A stretch of 64,000 nucleotides of DNA from Mycobacterium sp. IS-1742 (GCF_001500125.1 NZ_LQIV01000001.1:186001-250000), one strand, 5' to 3'. Shown: positions 46,867-57,592, counted from the stretch's first letter. Numbers and translations: made by a program. Notes: a model not told the origin generated them from the letters alone.

Positions 46867-46892
46867 CCCGCCACCTGGTCCGAAGACGCGAA

Positions 46893-46920
46893 ACGGGCAA
46901 CGCGCGAACGCGTTGCCCGT
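46893..46920 (-). terminator. lsr2 intrinsic terminator with UUCG loop
   Basis: A perfect 12-bp stem ACGGGCAACGCG/CGCGTTGCCCGT (46893-46904 and 46909-46920) with a TTCG tetraloop on the lsr2 strand, 14 bases past the lsr2 stop, followed by TTTCGCG. Confidence 0.88.
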
Positions 46921-46933
46921 ATCCGGCCGAGAA

Positions 46934-47275
46934 CTACGTGGCGGCGTGGAAGGCGTCGATGACGTCGGCGGGGATCCGGCCGCGGGTCGAGACGTTGTGG
47001 CCGTTGCGGCGGGCCCACTCGCGGATCGCGGCGCTCTGCTCGCGATCGATGGCGCCGCGGCCCCTGGTGGGTCCGGTGGCGCGGCCACGGCGGCGACCGC
47101 CGACGCGGCGACCGGCGTCGACCCACTGTTTCAGGTCTTCGCGCAGCTTCTTCGCGTTCTTGCTGGAGAGGTCGATCTCGTAGCTGACGCCGTCGAGTCC
47201 GAATTCGACCGTTTCGTCGGCGGTACCTTCACCGTCGAAATCATCGACCAACGTGACGGTGACTTTCTTCGCCAT
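46934..47275 (-). CDS. lsr2: Lsr2, H-NS-like nucleoid-associated protein
   Basis: A 113-residue xenogeneic silencer that binds AT-rich DNA. The N-terminal dimerisation domain ([29 protein letters not shown]) is followed by a basic linker ([19 protein letters not shown]) and a C-terminal DNA-binding domain with the AT-hook-like RGR at 98-100 ([10 protein letters not shown]). Normal length. It has its own promoter region and terminator. Confidence 0.98.
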   Translation of the reverse strand: MAKKVTVTLVDDFDGEGTADETVEFGLDGVSYEIDLSSKNAKKLREDLKQWVDAGRRVGGRRRGRATGPTRGRGAIDREQSAAIREWARRNGHNVSTRGRIPADVIDAFHAAT

Positions 47276-47390
47276 CAGTTCACACTGACCCTTCTACCTG
47301 CGCTTGGTGGATAGTTTTTGGTTACCGAATCTCGGCCTCCAATGTGCCATACGAACCTACACTATTCAACAACGCCGCAATGACGGATTT
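47276..47390. promoter_or_regulatory. lsr2 promoter region
   Basis: A 115-base gap clearly richer in A/T than its neighbours. TAGTGT on the minus strand (47359-47364) is a possible -10 of the TANNNT form, about 85 bases before the ATG. AT-rich DNA at this place could allow Lsr2 to bind its own promoter. Confidence 0.4.
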
Positions 47391-48929
47391 TCAGTTCCCG
47401 TGACGACGAACAATCGGGAAGAGAATTGTCTCCCTAATTGACAGGCCGGTAAGCGCCATCAACAACCGGTCGATGCCCATTCCGGTACCAGTGGTCGGCG
47501 GCATGCCGTACTCCAATGCCGCCAGGAAATCGTCGTCGAGAACCATTGCCTCGTCGTCACCGGCGGCTGCCGCACGGGCCTGCGCCTCGAATCGCTCCCG
47601 TTGGATTATCGGATCGATCAGTTCGGAATAGCCGGTCGCCAACTCGAACTTGCGGACATAGAGATCCCACTTCTCGGTGACGCCCGCGATGCTGCGGTGC
47701 GCGCGTGTCAGGGGCGTCGTCTCCACCGGGAAGTCCCGCACGAACGTCGGCGCCCAGAGACCCTCGCCGACGGTGTGTTCCCACAGTTCCTCGATCAATT
47801 TCCCGTGCCCGTATCCGCGGTCGCGCGGAATCTCCACACCCAGCCGGTCGGCTATCCGCCAGAGTTCGTCGGCGGAGGTCTGCGGGGTGATCTCCTCGCC
47901 CAGTGCCGCCGACAGCGACGGGTACATTTCCACCGAGTCCCACTCGCCGTCGAGGTCGTAGACCGTGCCATCTGCCAATGGCACTTGACGGGTGCCGATC
48001 GCCTCGTCGGCGACTTCCTGAATTAGTTCCCGCGTGACCCTCGCGGAATCGTTGTAGTCGCCGTAAGCCTGATAAGTCTCCAACATCGCGAATTCAGGCG
48101 AATGCGTGGAATCGATACCTTCGTTTCGGAAGTTGCGATTCAGCTCGAAGACCTTCTCGAAACCGCCGACCAGGGCGCGCTTGAGGAACAGTTCCGGCGC
48201 GATGCGCAGGTACAGGTCCACGTCGAGCGCATTGGAGTGCGTCACGAAGGGCCGCGCCGCCGCGCCGCCGGCCAGGGTCTGCAGCATCGGCGTCTCGAGT
48301 TCGAGGAAGCCGCGCCGCTCGAGCGCGTTGCGCACGGCGCGCACGACCGCCACGCGCTGACGCGCGATCGTGCGGGCCTCCGGACGCACGATGAGGTCGA
48401 CGTAGCGCTGCCGGACCCGCGCCTCCTCACTCATCTCCTTGTGCGCGACCGGCAGCGGCCGCAGCGCCTTGGAGATGATTTGCCAGGAATCGGCGAGCAC
48501 AGAAAGCTCACCGCGGCGCGAACTGATCACCTGTCCGCGCACGAACACGATGTCGCCGAGGTCGACGTCGGCTTTCCAGTTGTCGAGCGACTCCCGGCCC
48601 ACCTCGGCCAGGCTGATCATGGCCTGCAGTTGGGTCCCGTCACCTTCCTGCAGGGTGGCGAAACACAGCTTCCCCGAGTTGCGGGCGAACACCACCCGGC
48701 CCGCGACGCCGACGACCTCGCCGGTCTGGGAGTCGACGGGCAGGTCGGGGAACGCCGCGCGCACGTCGGCGAGGGTGTGCGTCCGGTCCACGGCCACCGG
48801 GTACGGGTCGCGCCCCTCGGCCAGCAGACGTTCCCGCTTGGCCTGACGAATGCGGAACTGCTCGGGGATGTCAGGGTCGTTCTCGGGCGCGGTGTCTGCG
48901 GCGTTGTCGCCGCCGGCGGTCGGTGTCAC
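47391..48929 (-). CDS. lysS: Lysyl-tRNA synthetase (class II)
   Basis: A 512-residue class II synthetase with an N-terminal OB-fold anticodon-binding domain ([27 protein letters not shown]) and a catalytic domain bearing motif 2 ([20 protein letters not shown]) and motif 3 ([15 protein letters not shown]). I use the GTG at 48929; the frame is open to 49268 but would overlap the divergent PLP-enzyme gene. Its final part, next to the lsr2 promoter, is less GC-rich than the rest. Confidence 0.96.
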   Translation of the reverse strand: MTPTAGGDNAADTAPENDPDIPEQFRIRQAKRERLLAEGRDPYPVAVDRTHTLADVRAAFPDLPVDSQTGEVVGVAGRVVFARNSGKLCFATLQEGDGTQLQAMISLAEVGRESLDNWKADVDLGDIVFVRGQVISSRRGELSVLADSWQIISKALRPLPVAHKEMSEEARVRQRYVDLIVRPEARTIARQRVAVVRAVRNALERRGFLELETPMLQTLAGGAAARPFVTHSNALDVDLYLRIAPELFLKRALVGGFEKVFELNRNFRNEGIDSTHSPEFAMLETYQAYGDYNDSARVTRELIQEVADEAIGTRQVPLADGTVYDLDGEWDSVEMYPSLSAALGEEITPQTSADELWRIADRLGVEIPRDRGYGHGKLIEELWEHTVGEGLWAPTFVRDFPVETTPLTRAHRSIAGVTEKWDLYVRKFELATGYSELIDPIIQRERFEAQARAAAAGDDEAMVLDDDFLAALEYGMPPTTGTGMGIDRLLMALTGLSIRETILFPIVRRHGN

Positions 48930-49010
48930 GGGGTGCCAGCTTAACGCCGGTTGCGCATACCCCCTGCACGCCGCGACCGCCTCCGGCCGGCGGGCGCCTT
49001 TAATGAACAG

Positions 49011-50255
49011 ATGCGCCGCCTCATCGACCACGACGCCGTCGCGGCGCTGGCCGACCAACCGCTCGACTGGCGGTACAAAGGAATGCCCGCCGAATGGTGG
49101 GGCGCCACCCCCGCGCAGGTCTGCGGGCGTGCACCCGAGCTGTTCTCCGCGGGCGTGGTCGGCCCGGCGTGCGTGCTGCGGGCGTCCGCGCTGACGCACA
49201 ACCTGGTGACGATGGCGCGGTGGTGCCGCCGACACGGCGTCGAGCTGGCCCCGCACGGTAAGACCCACATGGCCCCACAGCTGCTGGCCCGCCAGTTCGA
49301 CGCGGGCGCCGTCGCCGTCACCGCGGCGACGGTGAGCCAGGTGCGGGTGCTGCGTGCCTTCGGGGTCTGTGACGTGCTGCTCGCCAACGAGGTCGTCGAC
49401 CGGGCCGGGATCGCCTGGCTGGCACGCGAGATGGCGGCCGACCCGGCGTTCCGGGTGGTCTGCTGGGTGGATTCGCTGCGGGGGGTCGACCTGATGTCGG
49501 CGGCTCTGACGGACGCCGTGCGCCCGCTCGACGTGTGCGTGGAGGTCGGGATGGCCGGCGGCCGCACCGGATGCCGGTCCGCCGCCGAGGTCGACGCGGT
49601 CGCGCGGGCGGTCACCGCGTCACCGGGGCTGCGCCTGGTCGGCGTCGCGGGGTACGAGGCGGCTCGCGGACACGAGGTGGATGCGGATGCGCAGGCCGCC
49701 GTGACCGGATACCTGACGGACCTGCGGGCCGCGGTGGAGCGGTTGGCGGGGCGGTTCGAGACGGAGGAGGTGCTGCTCACTGCGGGCGGCAGCACCTATT
49801 TCGACCAGGTCGCCGACATGCTCACCGGCGGCTGGCCCGCGGGGCTGACGGTGCGCACGGTGCTGCGCAGCGGCTGTTACCTGACCCACGACGACGGGCT
49901 CTACGCGCGGACCTCTCCGCTGCAGCGGACCGGTTCGGGCGGTCTCATCCCGGCGATGAGCGTGTGGGCACAGGTGGTCTCCCGCCCGGAGGACGGTCTG
50001 GCGCTACTCGGGATGGGACGCCGCGACGTGTCGTTCGACCAGGGCCTTCCGCTGCCGAGAACATTGCGCGACAGTCACATCGACCGTCTCGACGACCAAC
50101 ACGCCTACCTGCGGGTCGGCGCGGACGAGGTCGGGGTCGGCGACTGGCTGGAGTTCGGGGTGTCGCACCCGTGTACGACGTTCGACAAATGGCAGATGAT
50201 CCCGGTGCTCGACGACGACAACCGGGTGGTCGACCTGATCCGGACGTTCTTCTAG
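49011..50255 (+). CDS. Fold-type III PLP enzyme, amino-acid deaminase/aldolase-like
   Basis: A 414-residue protein with an alanine-racemase-type barrel and a C-terminal D-serine-dehydratase-like domain. The PLP lysine is K84 in [11 protein letters not shown]. The C-terminal [10 protein letters not shown] resembles the zinc site (His/Cys) of D-threonine aldolase and D-serine dehydratase. It probably acts on a D-amino acid (dehydratase, deaminase or aldolase); which one is open. ATG start at 49011, 81 bases from lysS. Its last four bases overlap the end of coaX. Confidence 0.85.
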   Translation: MRRLIDHDAVAALADQPLDWRYKGMPAEWWGATPAQVCGRAPELFSAGVVGPACVLRASALTHNLVTMARWCRRHGVELAPHGKTHMAPQLLARQFDAGAVAVTAATVSQVRVLRAFGVCDVLLANEVVDRAGIAWLAREMAADPAFRVVCWVDSLRGVDLMSAALTDAVRPLDVCVEVGMAGGRTGCRSAAEVDAVARAVTASPGLRLVGVAGYEAARGHEVDADAQAAVTGYLTDLRAAVERLAGRFETEEVLLTAGGSTYFDQVADMLTGGWPAGLTVRTVLRSGCYLTHDDGLYARTSPLQRTGSGGLIPAMSVWAQVVSRPEDGLALLGMGRRDVSFDQGLPLPRTLRDSHIDRLDDQHAYLRVGADEVGVGDWLEFGVSHPCTTFDKWQMIPVLDDDNRVVDLIRTFF

Positions 50256-51052
50256 CGGCGGCGATGGTTGTCGCGGTTGCGTTCGAACACCAGCCGCAGC
50301 CCGTCGAGGGTGAGGTGGCGGTCGTAGTGCGCGACCGTGTGCACGTCCGGGAGCACCAGCGGTGCGGTGTGCCCGGTGGCGACCACGGCGACGTCGGTTC
50401 CGGAGAACCCGTCGACGTCCTCGCGGATACGGTTGACCAGCCCGTCGACCAGGCCCGCGAAGCCGAACAGCGCGCCCGACTGCATGCACTCGACGGTGTT
50501 CTTCCCGATCACCGACCGGGGCCGGATCAGTTCGACGCGGCGCAGCGCCGCCGAACGGGCCGCGGCCGCATCCGACGACACCTGGACCCCCGGTGCGATC
50601 GCCCCGCCGAGGAACTCCCCCTTGGCCGAGACGACGTCGACGCAGATCGAGGAACCGAAGTCGACGACGATCGCCGCGCTGCCGAACCGGTGGTAGGCCG
50701 CCAGGCAGTTGACGATCCGGTCGGCACCGACCTCCTTGGGATTGTCGACGAGCAACGGGATACCTGTGCGCACACCGGGTTCGATCATCACGTGCGGAAC
50801 CGACGGCCAGTACTGGTCGAGCATCAGGCGGACCTCGTGCAGCACCGAGGGCACCGTGGACAGCCCGGCGGCGCCGGTGAGGCGTTCGGAGTCGTCACCG
50901 ATCAGGCCGTCGATGGTCAGCGCGAGCTCGTCGGCGGTGGCTTCGGATTCGGTCCGGATCCGCCACTGCTGAACGACTTTCGCGTGATCGCCGGATCCCG
51001 AGATCAGCCCGACGGTGGTGTGGGTGTTGCGGACGTCGATGGCGAGAAGCAC
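50252..51052 (-). CDS. coaX: CoaX, type III pantothenate kinase
   Basis: A 266-residue ASKHA-fold kinase, the first step of CoA synthesis from pantothenate. Motifs are [16 protein letters not shown] (phosphate-binding), [13 protein letters not shown] and [17 protein letters not shown] start. It follows panD by 4 bases, so pantothenate synthesis and phosphorylation are encoded together (panC-panD-coaX). Mycobacteria also have CoaA, and the in vivo share of CoaX is uncertain. Confidence 0.94.
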   Translation of the reverse strand: MLLAIDVRNTHTTVGLISGSGDHAKVVQQWRIRTESEATADELALTIDGLIGDDSERLTGAAGLSTVPSVLHEVRLMLDQYWPSVPHVMIEPGVRTGIPLLVDNPKEVGADRIVNCLAAYHRFGSAAIVVDFGSSICVDVVSAKGEFLGGAIAPGVQVSSDAAAARSAALRRVELIRPRSVIGKNTVECMQSGALFGFAGLVDGLVNRIREDVDGFSGTDVAVVATGHTAPLVLPDVHTVAHYDRHLTLDGLRLVFERNRDNHRRR

Positions 51053-51056
51053 TGCG

Positions 51057-51464
51057 CTACCGTGGCGACATCAGGCCGGCGGCGCTGTCCGGCACCAGGG
51101 CCGGGTCGGTGCCGAGGTGGACCTGCCTGTTGTCGGCGTCGACGAAGACCACCCGCGGCCGGTACGCGTGCGCCTCGGCATCCTCCATGGTGCCGTAGGC
51201 GATCAGGATCACCAGGTGGCCGGGATGCACCAGATGCGCTGCCGCGCCGTTGATCCCGATCACACCGCTGCCGCGCTCACCGGTGATCGCGTAGGTCACC
51301 AATCGGTTGCCGTTGTCGATGTCGACGATCGTGACCTGTTCGCCTTCGATGAGGTCGGCGGCGTCCATCAGATCGGCGTCGATGGTGACCGAACCGACGT
51401 AGTGCAGATCGGACTGCGTGACGGTGGCTCGGTGGATCTTCGATTTCAGCATCGTGCGAAGCAT
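51057..51464 (-). CDS. panD: PanD, aspartate 1-decarboxylase
   Basis: A 135-residue pyruvoyl enzyme making beta-alanine. The self-processing site is G24-S25 in [10 protein letters not shown], which yields the pyruvoyl group. Its ATG overlaps the panC stop by one base (TGATG). The C-terminal tail is the region altered in pyrazinamide-resistant M. tuberculosis. Confidence 0.96.
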   Translation of the reverse strand: MLRTMLKSKIHRATVTQSDLHYVGSVTIDADLMDAADLIEGEQVTIVDIDNGNRLVTYAITGERGSGVIGINGAAAHLVHPGHLVILIAYGTMEDAEAHAYRPRVVFVDADNRQVHLGTDPALVPDSAAGLMSPR

Positions 51465-52405
51465 CAGTTTCTCCAGGGCAATTGGTGGTCGGGTGAGCCG
51501 ACGCGGGGGTGGCCGTCGATACCGCCCGAGGCGCCGATGTCGACGGCGATGTTGTCGAGCAGTCTGGTCGACCCGAGACGCGCCGCCACCAGCAGGCGGG
51601 CCGCCCCCTCGTGCGGCGCCGGACCCAGCATGGGGTCCCGGACCTGCAGGTAGTCGACCTCGATGGTGGGGACCTCGTCGAGCACGGCCCGCGCGGCGTC
51701 CAGCGTGGCGTCCGCGCCGCTGGACGCGGCGTACATCCCGGCCAGCAGCGCGGCCGACAGGGCGCCCGCGTGTTCGCGCTCGACCTCGTCGAGGTAGCGG
51801 TTGCGCGAGGACAGCGCGAGCCCGTCCGCCTCGCGCACGGTCGGCACCCCGACGATCTGGGTGTCGATGTTGAGGTCGGTGACCATCTGCCGGATCAGCA
51901 CCAGCTGCTGGTAGTCCTTCTCGCCGAAGAACGCCCGGTCGGGCCGCACGATCTGCAGCAGCTTGCAGACCACGGTGAGGACACCCGCGAAATGCCCTGG
52001 GCGCGAGGCACCTTCGAGTTCATCGCCGAGCGGGCCGGGATGCACCGACGTCCGGGTGCCGTCGGGATACATGTCGCTGACGGTGGGCGTGAACGCGATC
52101 TCGACACCCTCGGCGCGCAGCGCGGCGAGGTCGTCGTCGAGCGTGCGGGGATAGGCGTCGAGGTCCTCCCCCGCGCCGAACTGCAACGGGTTGACGAAGA
52201 TCGACACGACGACGACCGCGCCCTGCACCCGCTTGGCGGCCCGAATCAGGGTCAGGTGACCTTCGTGCAGCGCCCCCATCGTCGGGACGAGCACGACACG
52301 GCGTCCGGTGGTGCGCAACGCGCGGGCCACATCGCCGACGTCGCGGGGAGTCCGGTAGACGTTGAGTTCGCCTTTGGCGAATGGTGTCGGCCTGCGTGCG
52401 GTCAT
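51464..52405 (-). CDS. panC: PanC, pantothenate synthetase
   Basis: A 313-residue ATP-dependent ligase joining pantoate and beta-alanine. The HIGH-like motif is MGALHEGH (43-50), followed by [10 protein letters not shown], and a KMSKS-like SSRNRYLD. It overlaps the DUF2520 gene by four bases and panD by one. Confidence 0.97.
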   Translation of the reverse strand: MTARRPTPFAKGELNVYRTPRDVGDVARALRTTGRRVVLVPTMGALHEGHLTLIRAAKRVQGAVVVVSIFVNPLQFGAGEDLDAYPRTLDDDLAALRAEGVEIAFTPTVSDMYPDGTRTSVHPGPLGDELEGASRPGHFAGVLTVVCKLLQIVRPDRAFFGEKDYQQLVLIRQMVTDLNIDTQIVGVPTVREADGLALSSRNRYLDEVEREHAGALSAALLAGMYAASSGADATLDAARAVLDEVPTIEVDYLQVRDPMLGPAPHEGAARLLVAARLGSTRLLDNIAVDIGASGGIDGHPRVGSPDHQLPWRN

Positions 52406-53343
52406 GACCGCCCCGCCAGGGCCGCGAAGACGTCGTCGGACGCGTGAGCTCGCTGTGCGGTACGCAGCGAGTTGGTCCGGTACGCCTCTGCCAGTTCGGG
52501 ATTCACCTCGGCGAGCGCGTGCAGATGCGCACTGATCGCGGCGGCGTCACCGCGCGCCACCGGACCCGTCAGGGCGGCCTGGCCGCGCTGCAGCGCGTTC
52601 TCGAACGACGCCCTGGCCAGCGGGGCGATCACCCGCTCGGCGATCCCGCCCGGTGCGTCCCCGACCAGTTCCTGGCCCAGCAATTCCTGCCCCCACAGGG
52701 CGGAACGCAGCGCCTCGACCGCGTCGAGGATCACCGTGGTGACGTGGTTGCCCGCGTGAGCCAGCGCCGCGTGGTACAGCGGGCGGGCGTCTTCGCGCAC
52801 CCGGAACGGCTCGCCGCCGATCTCGAGCACCAGCGACTGGGCGATCGCGTAACCGACGTCGTCGGCGGCGGTCACCCCGAAGCACGCGTCGGACAACCGG
52901 GCGATGTCCTCGTCGGCGCCGGTGAATGTCATGGCCGGGTGGATGGCCAGGGGTATGCACCCCCGCTCGCTCAGCGGTGCCAGGACACCGACCCCGTTCG
53001 CACCGGAGGTGTGGGCGACGATCACGCCCGGCCGGACCGCGCCGGTGGCCGCCAGACCCGAGACCACCGCGGCCAGTTCGGCGTCGGGAACGGCCAGCAG
53101 CAGCAACTCGGCACGGCTCGCGACGTCGTGGATCGGCATCACCGCGCTGTCGGGCAGGCGGCGCCGGGCGCGCTCGCGGGACGCTCCGGAGATGGCGCTG
53201 CAGGCGACGACGATGTGGCCGGCGCGCTCGAGTGCGACGCCCAGGGCGGTGCCCACCCGGCCGGCGGAGATGACGCCGACCGACAAACGGGCCGGACGCA
53301 GGCCGTCGGGCGGACCCCACGACGGTGCTGGGGGCTGCTCCAT
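52402..53343 (-). CDS. Rossmann-like plus DUF2520 protein, possible ketopantoate reductase
   Basis: A 313-residue protein with an N-terminal NAD(P)-binding fold ([24 protein letters not shown]) and a C-terminal helical DUF2520 domain ([26 protein letters not shown]). It is first in the set DUF2520-panC-panD-coaX, with a 4-base overlap into panC. As I recall, Francisella PanG, an alternative ketopantoate reductase, is related, and the pathway needs such an enzyme, so that role is a reasonable inference. It resembles Rv3603c. Confidence 0.85.
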   Translation of the reverse strand: MEQPPAPSWGPPDGLRPARLSVGVISAGRVGTALGVALERAGHIVVACSAISGASRERARRRLPDSAVMPIHDVASRAELLLLAVPDAELAAVVSGLAATGAVRPGVIVAHTSGANGVGVLAPLSERGCIPLAIHPAMTFTGADEDIARLSDACFGVTAADDVGYAIAQSLVLEIGGEPFRVREDARPLYHAALAHAGNHVTTVILDAVEALRSALWGQELLGQELVGDAPGGIAERVIAPLARASFENALQRGQAALTGPVARGDAAAISAHLHALAEVNPELAEAYRTNSLRTAQRAHASDDVFAALAGRS

Positions 53344-53426
53344 TGCAGGCGACCTCGCAAGTCTCGAGTTCTCGTTACGTTCCGGTCCCTGCGGCTCGGG
53401 TACCGGACGGTCGCTAGAAGGTTAGC

Positions 53427-54683
53427 TCACGGCTCGCGGCGCCGACGACCGCCGCCGGTGGGGTTGGCCTGCAGCCGCGCGAGCAGTTCGGCGACGGACT
53501 GCCCGCCGGTGTCCTCGAGGCTGCGGCGCCGCCGGGCGTGGGCCTCTTCGGCCGTCTCCTGCGGACCCTGCACGGGCCCGACGGCCGGCGCGGCGGCGTC
53601 GGTCTCCCCGTCGTCACCCGGTGCGGAGTGCTTACCGCGGCGCGGCTCCGGCTGCGGTGGGGTCACCGGGGGCTCCTGGGCGCGGCGTCGTCCGACGTAC
53701 TCCGACGGCGGCTCCTCGGCCGCGGGCGCCACCCAGTGACTGCCTGGTGCGCCGGCCGGGATCCACTGTCCCTCGGCGGGCGCCGGCTGCCAGCCGGCCG
53801 CCGGTGCGGGTTCGGGTTCGGGTGCCTGCGGCGGGGTGGGCCGCTCCCAGGAGGCCGGCACCTCCGACAACCGCGAGATACCCGGATCGGTCTCCGGTTC
53901 GAGGTCGGGCTCGGGCGTCGGCTCGGGGGTTGGCGGGGTCGGCGGGGGCGCCTCCTCGGCGCGGCGCCGGCGACGACGCGGTTGCTCCTCGCTCTGAGGT
54001 TCGGCTTCCGAGGGTCGGCGGTGCGCCCCGCCGAACGCCGGGGCCGGTTCCGGTTCGGGCGGTTGCGGTTCGGCGGGCACGTCGATGATCGGGCTTTCCT
54101 CGGTGCGCGACTCACTCTCGTCGGCGTCGGCGTCGCGCAGCATGTCGTCGAGCCGGCTGCTGCTGACGCGGCCGGTGGTCTCGGCGTCGGGCGCCCAATC
54201 GCTGTAGGCCCGCACGGTGGTGCGGTCGTGTTCGATCGCCGGCCGGTGTGCGAGATCGGCGTCGAAGAGGATCTCCAGATTGGTGCGCAGGGCCGCGAGT
54301 TCGGCGCGCAGCGCGGCCACCTCGTCGGCCGCCTGCGCCTGCAGTTCGTTGGCCAGCTCGCGGCGCAGCTGCGTCTCCACCGTCAGCTCGTACTCGCGGC
54401 GCGCGGAGATCTCGCGGTCCAGTTGGAGGTCGTAGACGAGTTTGAGATCGCGCGCCTTGGCCTGGTCGTGATCACTTTGCCGTCGGTAGATCACCGAGAC
54501 GAAAGCCGCGGCCACCGCCGCCCACAACGCCAGGATGACAGCGAGTTTCAGCAACTCCACCCGGTTGGTGAACACCAGCGCAGAACTTGCCAGGATCGCC
54601 AGCACCAGCAACACTGTCAGCAGCATCCAGCCCGGCCTGCGATTGCCGCGCCGGGCGCGCGGTCCGCGGGGCAGGACAGTCAT
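53427..54683 (-). CDS. Two-helix membrane protein with Pro/Glu-rich tail (Rv3604c-like)
   Basis: A 418-residue protein with two adjacent membrane helices (about 20-37 and 46-66), a charged coiled-coil segment (about 70-145, rich in Leu/Glu/Arg/Ala), then a long disordered region of Pro, Glu and Arg. The end is again structured (SVAELLARLQANP). It fits the mycobacterial DUF6779 type. ATG start at 54683. Function unknown; location next to pan genes is conserved in M. tuberculosis. Confidence 0.83.
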   Translation of the reverse strand: MTVLPRGPRARRGNRRPGWMLLTVLLVLAILASSALVFTNRVELLKLAVILALWAAVAAAFVSVIYRRQSDHDQAKARDLKLVYDLQLDREISARREYELTVETQLRRELANELQAQAADEVAALRAELAALRTNLEILFDADLAHRPAIEHDRTTVRAYSDWAPDAETTGRVSSSRLDDMLRDADADESESRTEESPIIDVPAEPQPPEPEPAPAFGGAHRRPSEAEPQSEEQPRRRRRRAEEAPPPTPPTPEPTPEPDLEPETDPGISRLSEVPASWERPTPPQAPEPEPAPAAGWQPAPAEGQWIPAGAPGSHWVAPAAEEPPSEYVGRRRAQEPPVTPPQPEPRRGKHSAPGDDGETDAAAPAVGPVQGPQETAEEAHARRRRSLEDTGGQSVAELLARLQANPTGGGRRRREP

Positions 54684-54760
54684 GGGCCGACTGTACCCGC
54701 CACAGGTCGTCGAGCGTGTCGACCCGCGCGGCGATTCGACCGCCCGCCTTGCGGCGCTGT

Positions 54761-55240
54761 TCAGCCCGACTGCGCGTCGGGATCCTCGGGTGGTTCCGGT
54801 GGCGATGTGCAGCAATTCTGTAGCCACAGACCGGCGATCATCAGTGCCAGTGCGCTGGCCGCGGCGATCACCACACCCGGGGTGTCCTCACCGGCGGCCC
54901 GCAGTGCGCCCCGCTGCGGCAGGATCTGCACGAGGACGCCCGCCCACCAGCCGAGAACCGGGGCGCCGACCCAGGCGGACGCCTTGGCGATCACGACCGA
55001 TCGGGCGACGGCGAGCGGGTGCAGGCGGCCGGGTCCGTCGCCGATCTCCCCGTCGCGGATCTTGTTGCGCACGTTGACACCCCACGCCGCGATCGCGACG
55101 GCGACACCGAGCAGCGACAGCCCCGTCCACAGGGTGACCGGCGGGAACAGCCGCGGATAGGCGAGCAGTGCGGCGAAATACCCGACGATGGCCGCGAGGG
55201 CCACCGCGGCCGCGAGGTCGCGTTTACGGGTCGGGCCCAT
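54761..55240 (-). CDS. DUF3180 membrane protein (Rv3605c-like)
   Basis: A 159-residue membrane protein with about four helices (AAVALAAIVGYFAALLAYP; LWTGLSLLGVAVAIAAWGV; VLGWWAGVLVQIL; VVIAAASALALMIAGLWLQ). It fits the actinobacterial DUF3180 family, routinely found after folK. ATG start at 55240 overlaps the folK stop by one base, so it is part of the fol operon. Role unknown. Confidence 0.88.
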   Translation of the reverse strand: MGPTRKRDLAAAVALAAIVGYFAALLAYPRLFPPVTLWTGLSLLGVAVAIAAWGVNVRNKIRDGEIGDGPGRLHPLAVARSVVIAKASAWVGAPVLGWWAGVLVQILPQRGALRAAGEDTPGVVIAAASALALMIAGLWLQNCCTSPPEPPEDPDAQSG

Positions 55241-55770
55241 CAGTCGGCCGGGATCTCCGTGCGCAGTGCCAGGTCGGTGAGCCGCACACCGGTGCGCTCG
55301 GCGGGGTCGAGTTCCTCGAGCCACAACGCGACGGGCCGCGTCGTGCCCGCCACCGTCAACGTCGCATCGGGTTCGGCCGCCAGCCACGGCATCAGCACGA
55401 ACGCCCGCAGATGCGCGTACGGATGCGGCAGCGTGAGCTCCGCAGTCGCGGAACGCACTTCGGCGTCCCCGTCGTGGCAGGTGATGATGTCGACGTCCAG
55501 CGTGCGCGGCCCCCACCGCTGGCCGCGGACGCGGTCGGCGTCCTGCTCCAACTGCTGACCGCGGAGCAGCCACCCGTGGCAGTCGAGGTCGGGATCGTCG
55601 GCGATCAGTACCGCGTTGAGGAACGCCCCCTGTTCGACGCCGCCCCACGCCTCGGTCTCGTAGACCGGTGACACCGCGCGCACCGCCTCCCCAAGACCGT
55701 CGACGACGGACTGCAGGCGGGCCAGGCGGTCACCCACGTTGGATCCGATCGACAGCACGACTCTTGCCAT
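55240..55770 (-). CDS. folK: FolK, HPPK (hydroxymethyldihydropterin pyrophosphokinase)
   Basis: A 176-residue folate enzyme. Motifs are VVLSIGSNVGDRLARLQ at the start, GVEQGAFLNAVLIADD, and RWGPRTLDVDIITCHD (ATP/Mg site). It overlaps folB by one base (TGATG). Confidence 0.96.
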   Translation of the reverse strand: MARVVLSIGSNVGDRLARLQSVVDGLGEAVRAVSPVYETEAWGGVEQGAFLNAVLIADDPDLDCHGWLLRGQQLEQDADRVRGQRWGPRTLDVDIITCHDGDAEVRSATAELTLPHPYAHLRAFVLMPWLAAEPDATLTVAGTTRPVALWLEELDPAERTGVRLTDLALRTEIPAD

Positions 55771-56144
55771 CAGTGCTCCTCACGTCCGCGCGTCCGGCGC
55801 GCCACCACCGCGACGTCGGCGAAACTCAGCGGGATCGGCGCTTCCGGTTTGTGCACGACCACCTCGACGGCCTCGATGCGTTCGTCGGTCATCACATCCT
55901 CGGCGATCTCCGCCGCGACGGTCTCGATGAGATTGCGCGGCGGACCGGCGACGATGTCGTGCGCGCGCTGCGCCAGCCCGCCGTAGTCCACGGTGTCGGC
56001 GAGGTCGTCGCTGGCCGCGGCGGCCGTCAGGTCCAGCCACACCGTCAGGTCGATCACGAAGTCCTGCCCGTCGCGGCGCTCATGGTCGAAGACACCGTGG
56101 TTGCCGCGCACGCTCAGCCCGCGCAGTTCGATCCGGTCGGTCAC
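55770..56144 (-). CDS. folB: FolB, dihydroneopterin aldolase
   Basis: A 124-residue aldolase/epimerase of folate synthesis. The start [19 protein letters not shown] has the family's substrate-binding histidine and glutamate, and [17 protein letters not shown] has the catalytic lysine. It overlaps folP by four bases. Confidence 0.95.
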   Translation of the reverse strand: MTDRIELRGLSVRGNHGVFDHERRDGQDFVIDLTVWLDLTAAAASDDLADTVDYGGLAQRAHDIVAGPPRNLIETVAAEIAEDVMTDERIEAVEVVVHKPEAPIPLSFADVAVVARRTRGREEH

Positions 56145-56968
56145 TGCCCACCTCCCTGCCAGGCGCCCACCACTTTCAGGGCGTCCACCGAGGCGCGCAC
56201 GTCATGTACCCGCACACCCCACGCACCGTGCAGCGCGGCCAGTGCGGAGATGACCGCGGTGGCCGTCTCCCGTCCGTCGGGGGGACGGACCGCCCCGTAC
56301 GCGTCGGCGAGCAGCGCGCCGAGGAACCGTTTACGCGAGGCGCCCACCAGAACCGGGATCTCCGTCGCCACCAGCTCGGGCAGCGCGTGCAACAGCGCCC
56401 AGTTGTGTTGTCCGGTCTTGGCGAAGCCGAGGCCCGGATCGATGACCAGGTTCATCGGGTCCACGCCCGCGGCGACCGCGGCGTCGACGCTGGCGAGCAG
56501 TTCGGCGCGGACCTCGCCGACCACGTCGCCGTACACCGGCACCTGGTGCGGACGGTCGGCGGCCACCGACCGCCAGTGCATGAGGATCCACGGCACCCGC
56601 GCCTCGGCGACCACCCGCGCCATGTCGGGGTCGGCCCGGCCGCCGGACACGTCGTTGACGATCGCGGCGCCGTGTTCCAGGGCGTCGGCGGCCACCCGGG
56701 CGCGCATCGTGTCGATGCTGACCGTGATGCCGGCCGCGGCGAGCGCCTCCACCACCGGGATGATGCGGGCCGATTCGATGTCGGGGTCGACCCGGGTGGC
56801 GCCGGGCCGGGTCGATTCGCCGCCGACGTCGATGATCGCCGCCCCCTCGGCGGCCAGTGCCATCCCGTGCGCGACGGCGTGACCCGGGTCGAGGAACTGG
56901 CCCCCGTCCGAGAAGGAGTCGTCGGTGACGTTGACGACCCCCATCACCTGCACCGCGGATGCGCTCAC
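56141..56968 (-). CDS. folP: FolP, dihydropteroate synthase
   Basis: A 275-residue TIM-barrel enzyme joining DHPP and p-aminobenzoate, the sulfonamide target. Motifs are [35 protein letters not shown] and [15 protein letters not shown] use the GTG at 56968, which overlaps the folE stop by four bases; the longer reading to 57088 overlaps folE deeply. The residue set agrees with FolP1 rather than the inactive FolP2. Confidence 0.95.
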   Translation of the reverse strand: MSASAVQVMGVVNVTDDSFSDGGQFLDPGHAVAHGMALAAEGAAIIDVGGESTRPGATRVDPDIESARIIPVVEALAAAGITVSIDTMRARVAADALEHGAAIVNDVSGGRADPDMARVVAEARVPWILMHWRSVAADRPHQVPVYGDVVGEVRAELLASVDAAVAAGVDPMNLVIDPGLGFAKTGQHNWALLHALPELVATEIPVLVGASRKRFLGALLADAYGAVRPPDGRETATAVISALAALHGAWGVRVHDVRASVDALKVVGAWQGGGQ

Positions 56969-57570
56969 TTGCGCAAGATCAGATCCAGCGCCTCGGCCCG
57001 CGAAGCTTTGTCGGTCTTGAACTGACCGCGGACCGCCGACGTGGTGGTCGTGGCGCCCGGTTTGCGGATGCCGCGCATGGCCATGCACAGGTGCTCGGCC
57101 TCCATCACCACGATCACACCGCGGGGATCGAGTTTGCGCATCAGCGCGTCGGCGACCTGGGCGGTCAGCCGTTCCTGGACCTGCGGGCGCTTCGCGTACA
57201 GGTCGACCACCCGTGCGAGTTTCGACAAACCCGTGACCCGGCCGTCGACGCCCGGGATGTACCCGACGTGCGCCACCCCGTGGAACGCCACGAGGTGGTG
57301 TTCACACGTGGAGTACATCGGGATGTCCTTGACCAGCACCATCTCGTCGTGCTGTTCGTCGAACGTCGTGTTGAGGACGTCGTCGGGATCGGTGTAGAGC
57401 CCCGCGAACATCTCCCGGTAGGCGCGCGCCACCCGCGCCGGGGTGTCCACCAGACCGTGCCGGTCCGGATTCTCCCCGACCGCGATCAGCAGTTCGCGCA
57501 CCGCGGCCTCCGCACGCGCCTGGTCGAAATCGGCGATCTTGATCGTGGCCGAATCGTACGACCGCGTCAT
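56965..57570 (-). CDS. folE: FolE, GTP cyclohydrolase I
   Basis: A 201-residue zinc enzyme starting folate synthesis by opening GTP. Zinc ligands C89, H92 ([12 protein letters not shown]) and C162 (EHLCMAMRG) are present, so it is the zinc-dependent type. ATG start at 57570; the frame continues to 57828 through the ftsH end and is rejected. It follows ftsH by 22 bases. Confidence 0.97.
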   Translation of the reverse strand: MTRSYDSATIKIADFDQARAEAAVRELLIAVGENPDRHGLVDTPARVARAYREMFAGLYTDPDDVLNTTFDEQHDEMVLVKDIPMYSTCEHHLVAFHGVAHVGYIPGVDGRVTGLSKLARVVDLYAKRPQVQERLTAQVADALMRKLDPRGVIVVMEAEHLCMAMRGIRKPGATTTTSAVRGQFKTDKASRAEALDLILRK

Positions 57571-57592
57571 CGAGGCCTCCCTTGTGAAGTTG

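Larger units (their letters stand above)
46572..46933. promoter_or_regulatory. clpC1 upstream region / lsr2 downstream region
   Basis: A 362-base gap with no credible gene. It contains the lsr2 terminator (46893-46920), a ClgR-like box (46849-46866) and a possible clpC1 -10 TAGAGT (minus strand, 46667-46672, TANNNT form) about 95 bases before the ATG. Confidence 0.5.

Noticed and set aside
53538..55160. A 540-codon plus-strand frame opposite the Rv3604c-like gene
   Set aside because: It is the complement of low-complexity Pro/Glu codons, which leaves all frames open; it contains no domain.
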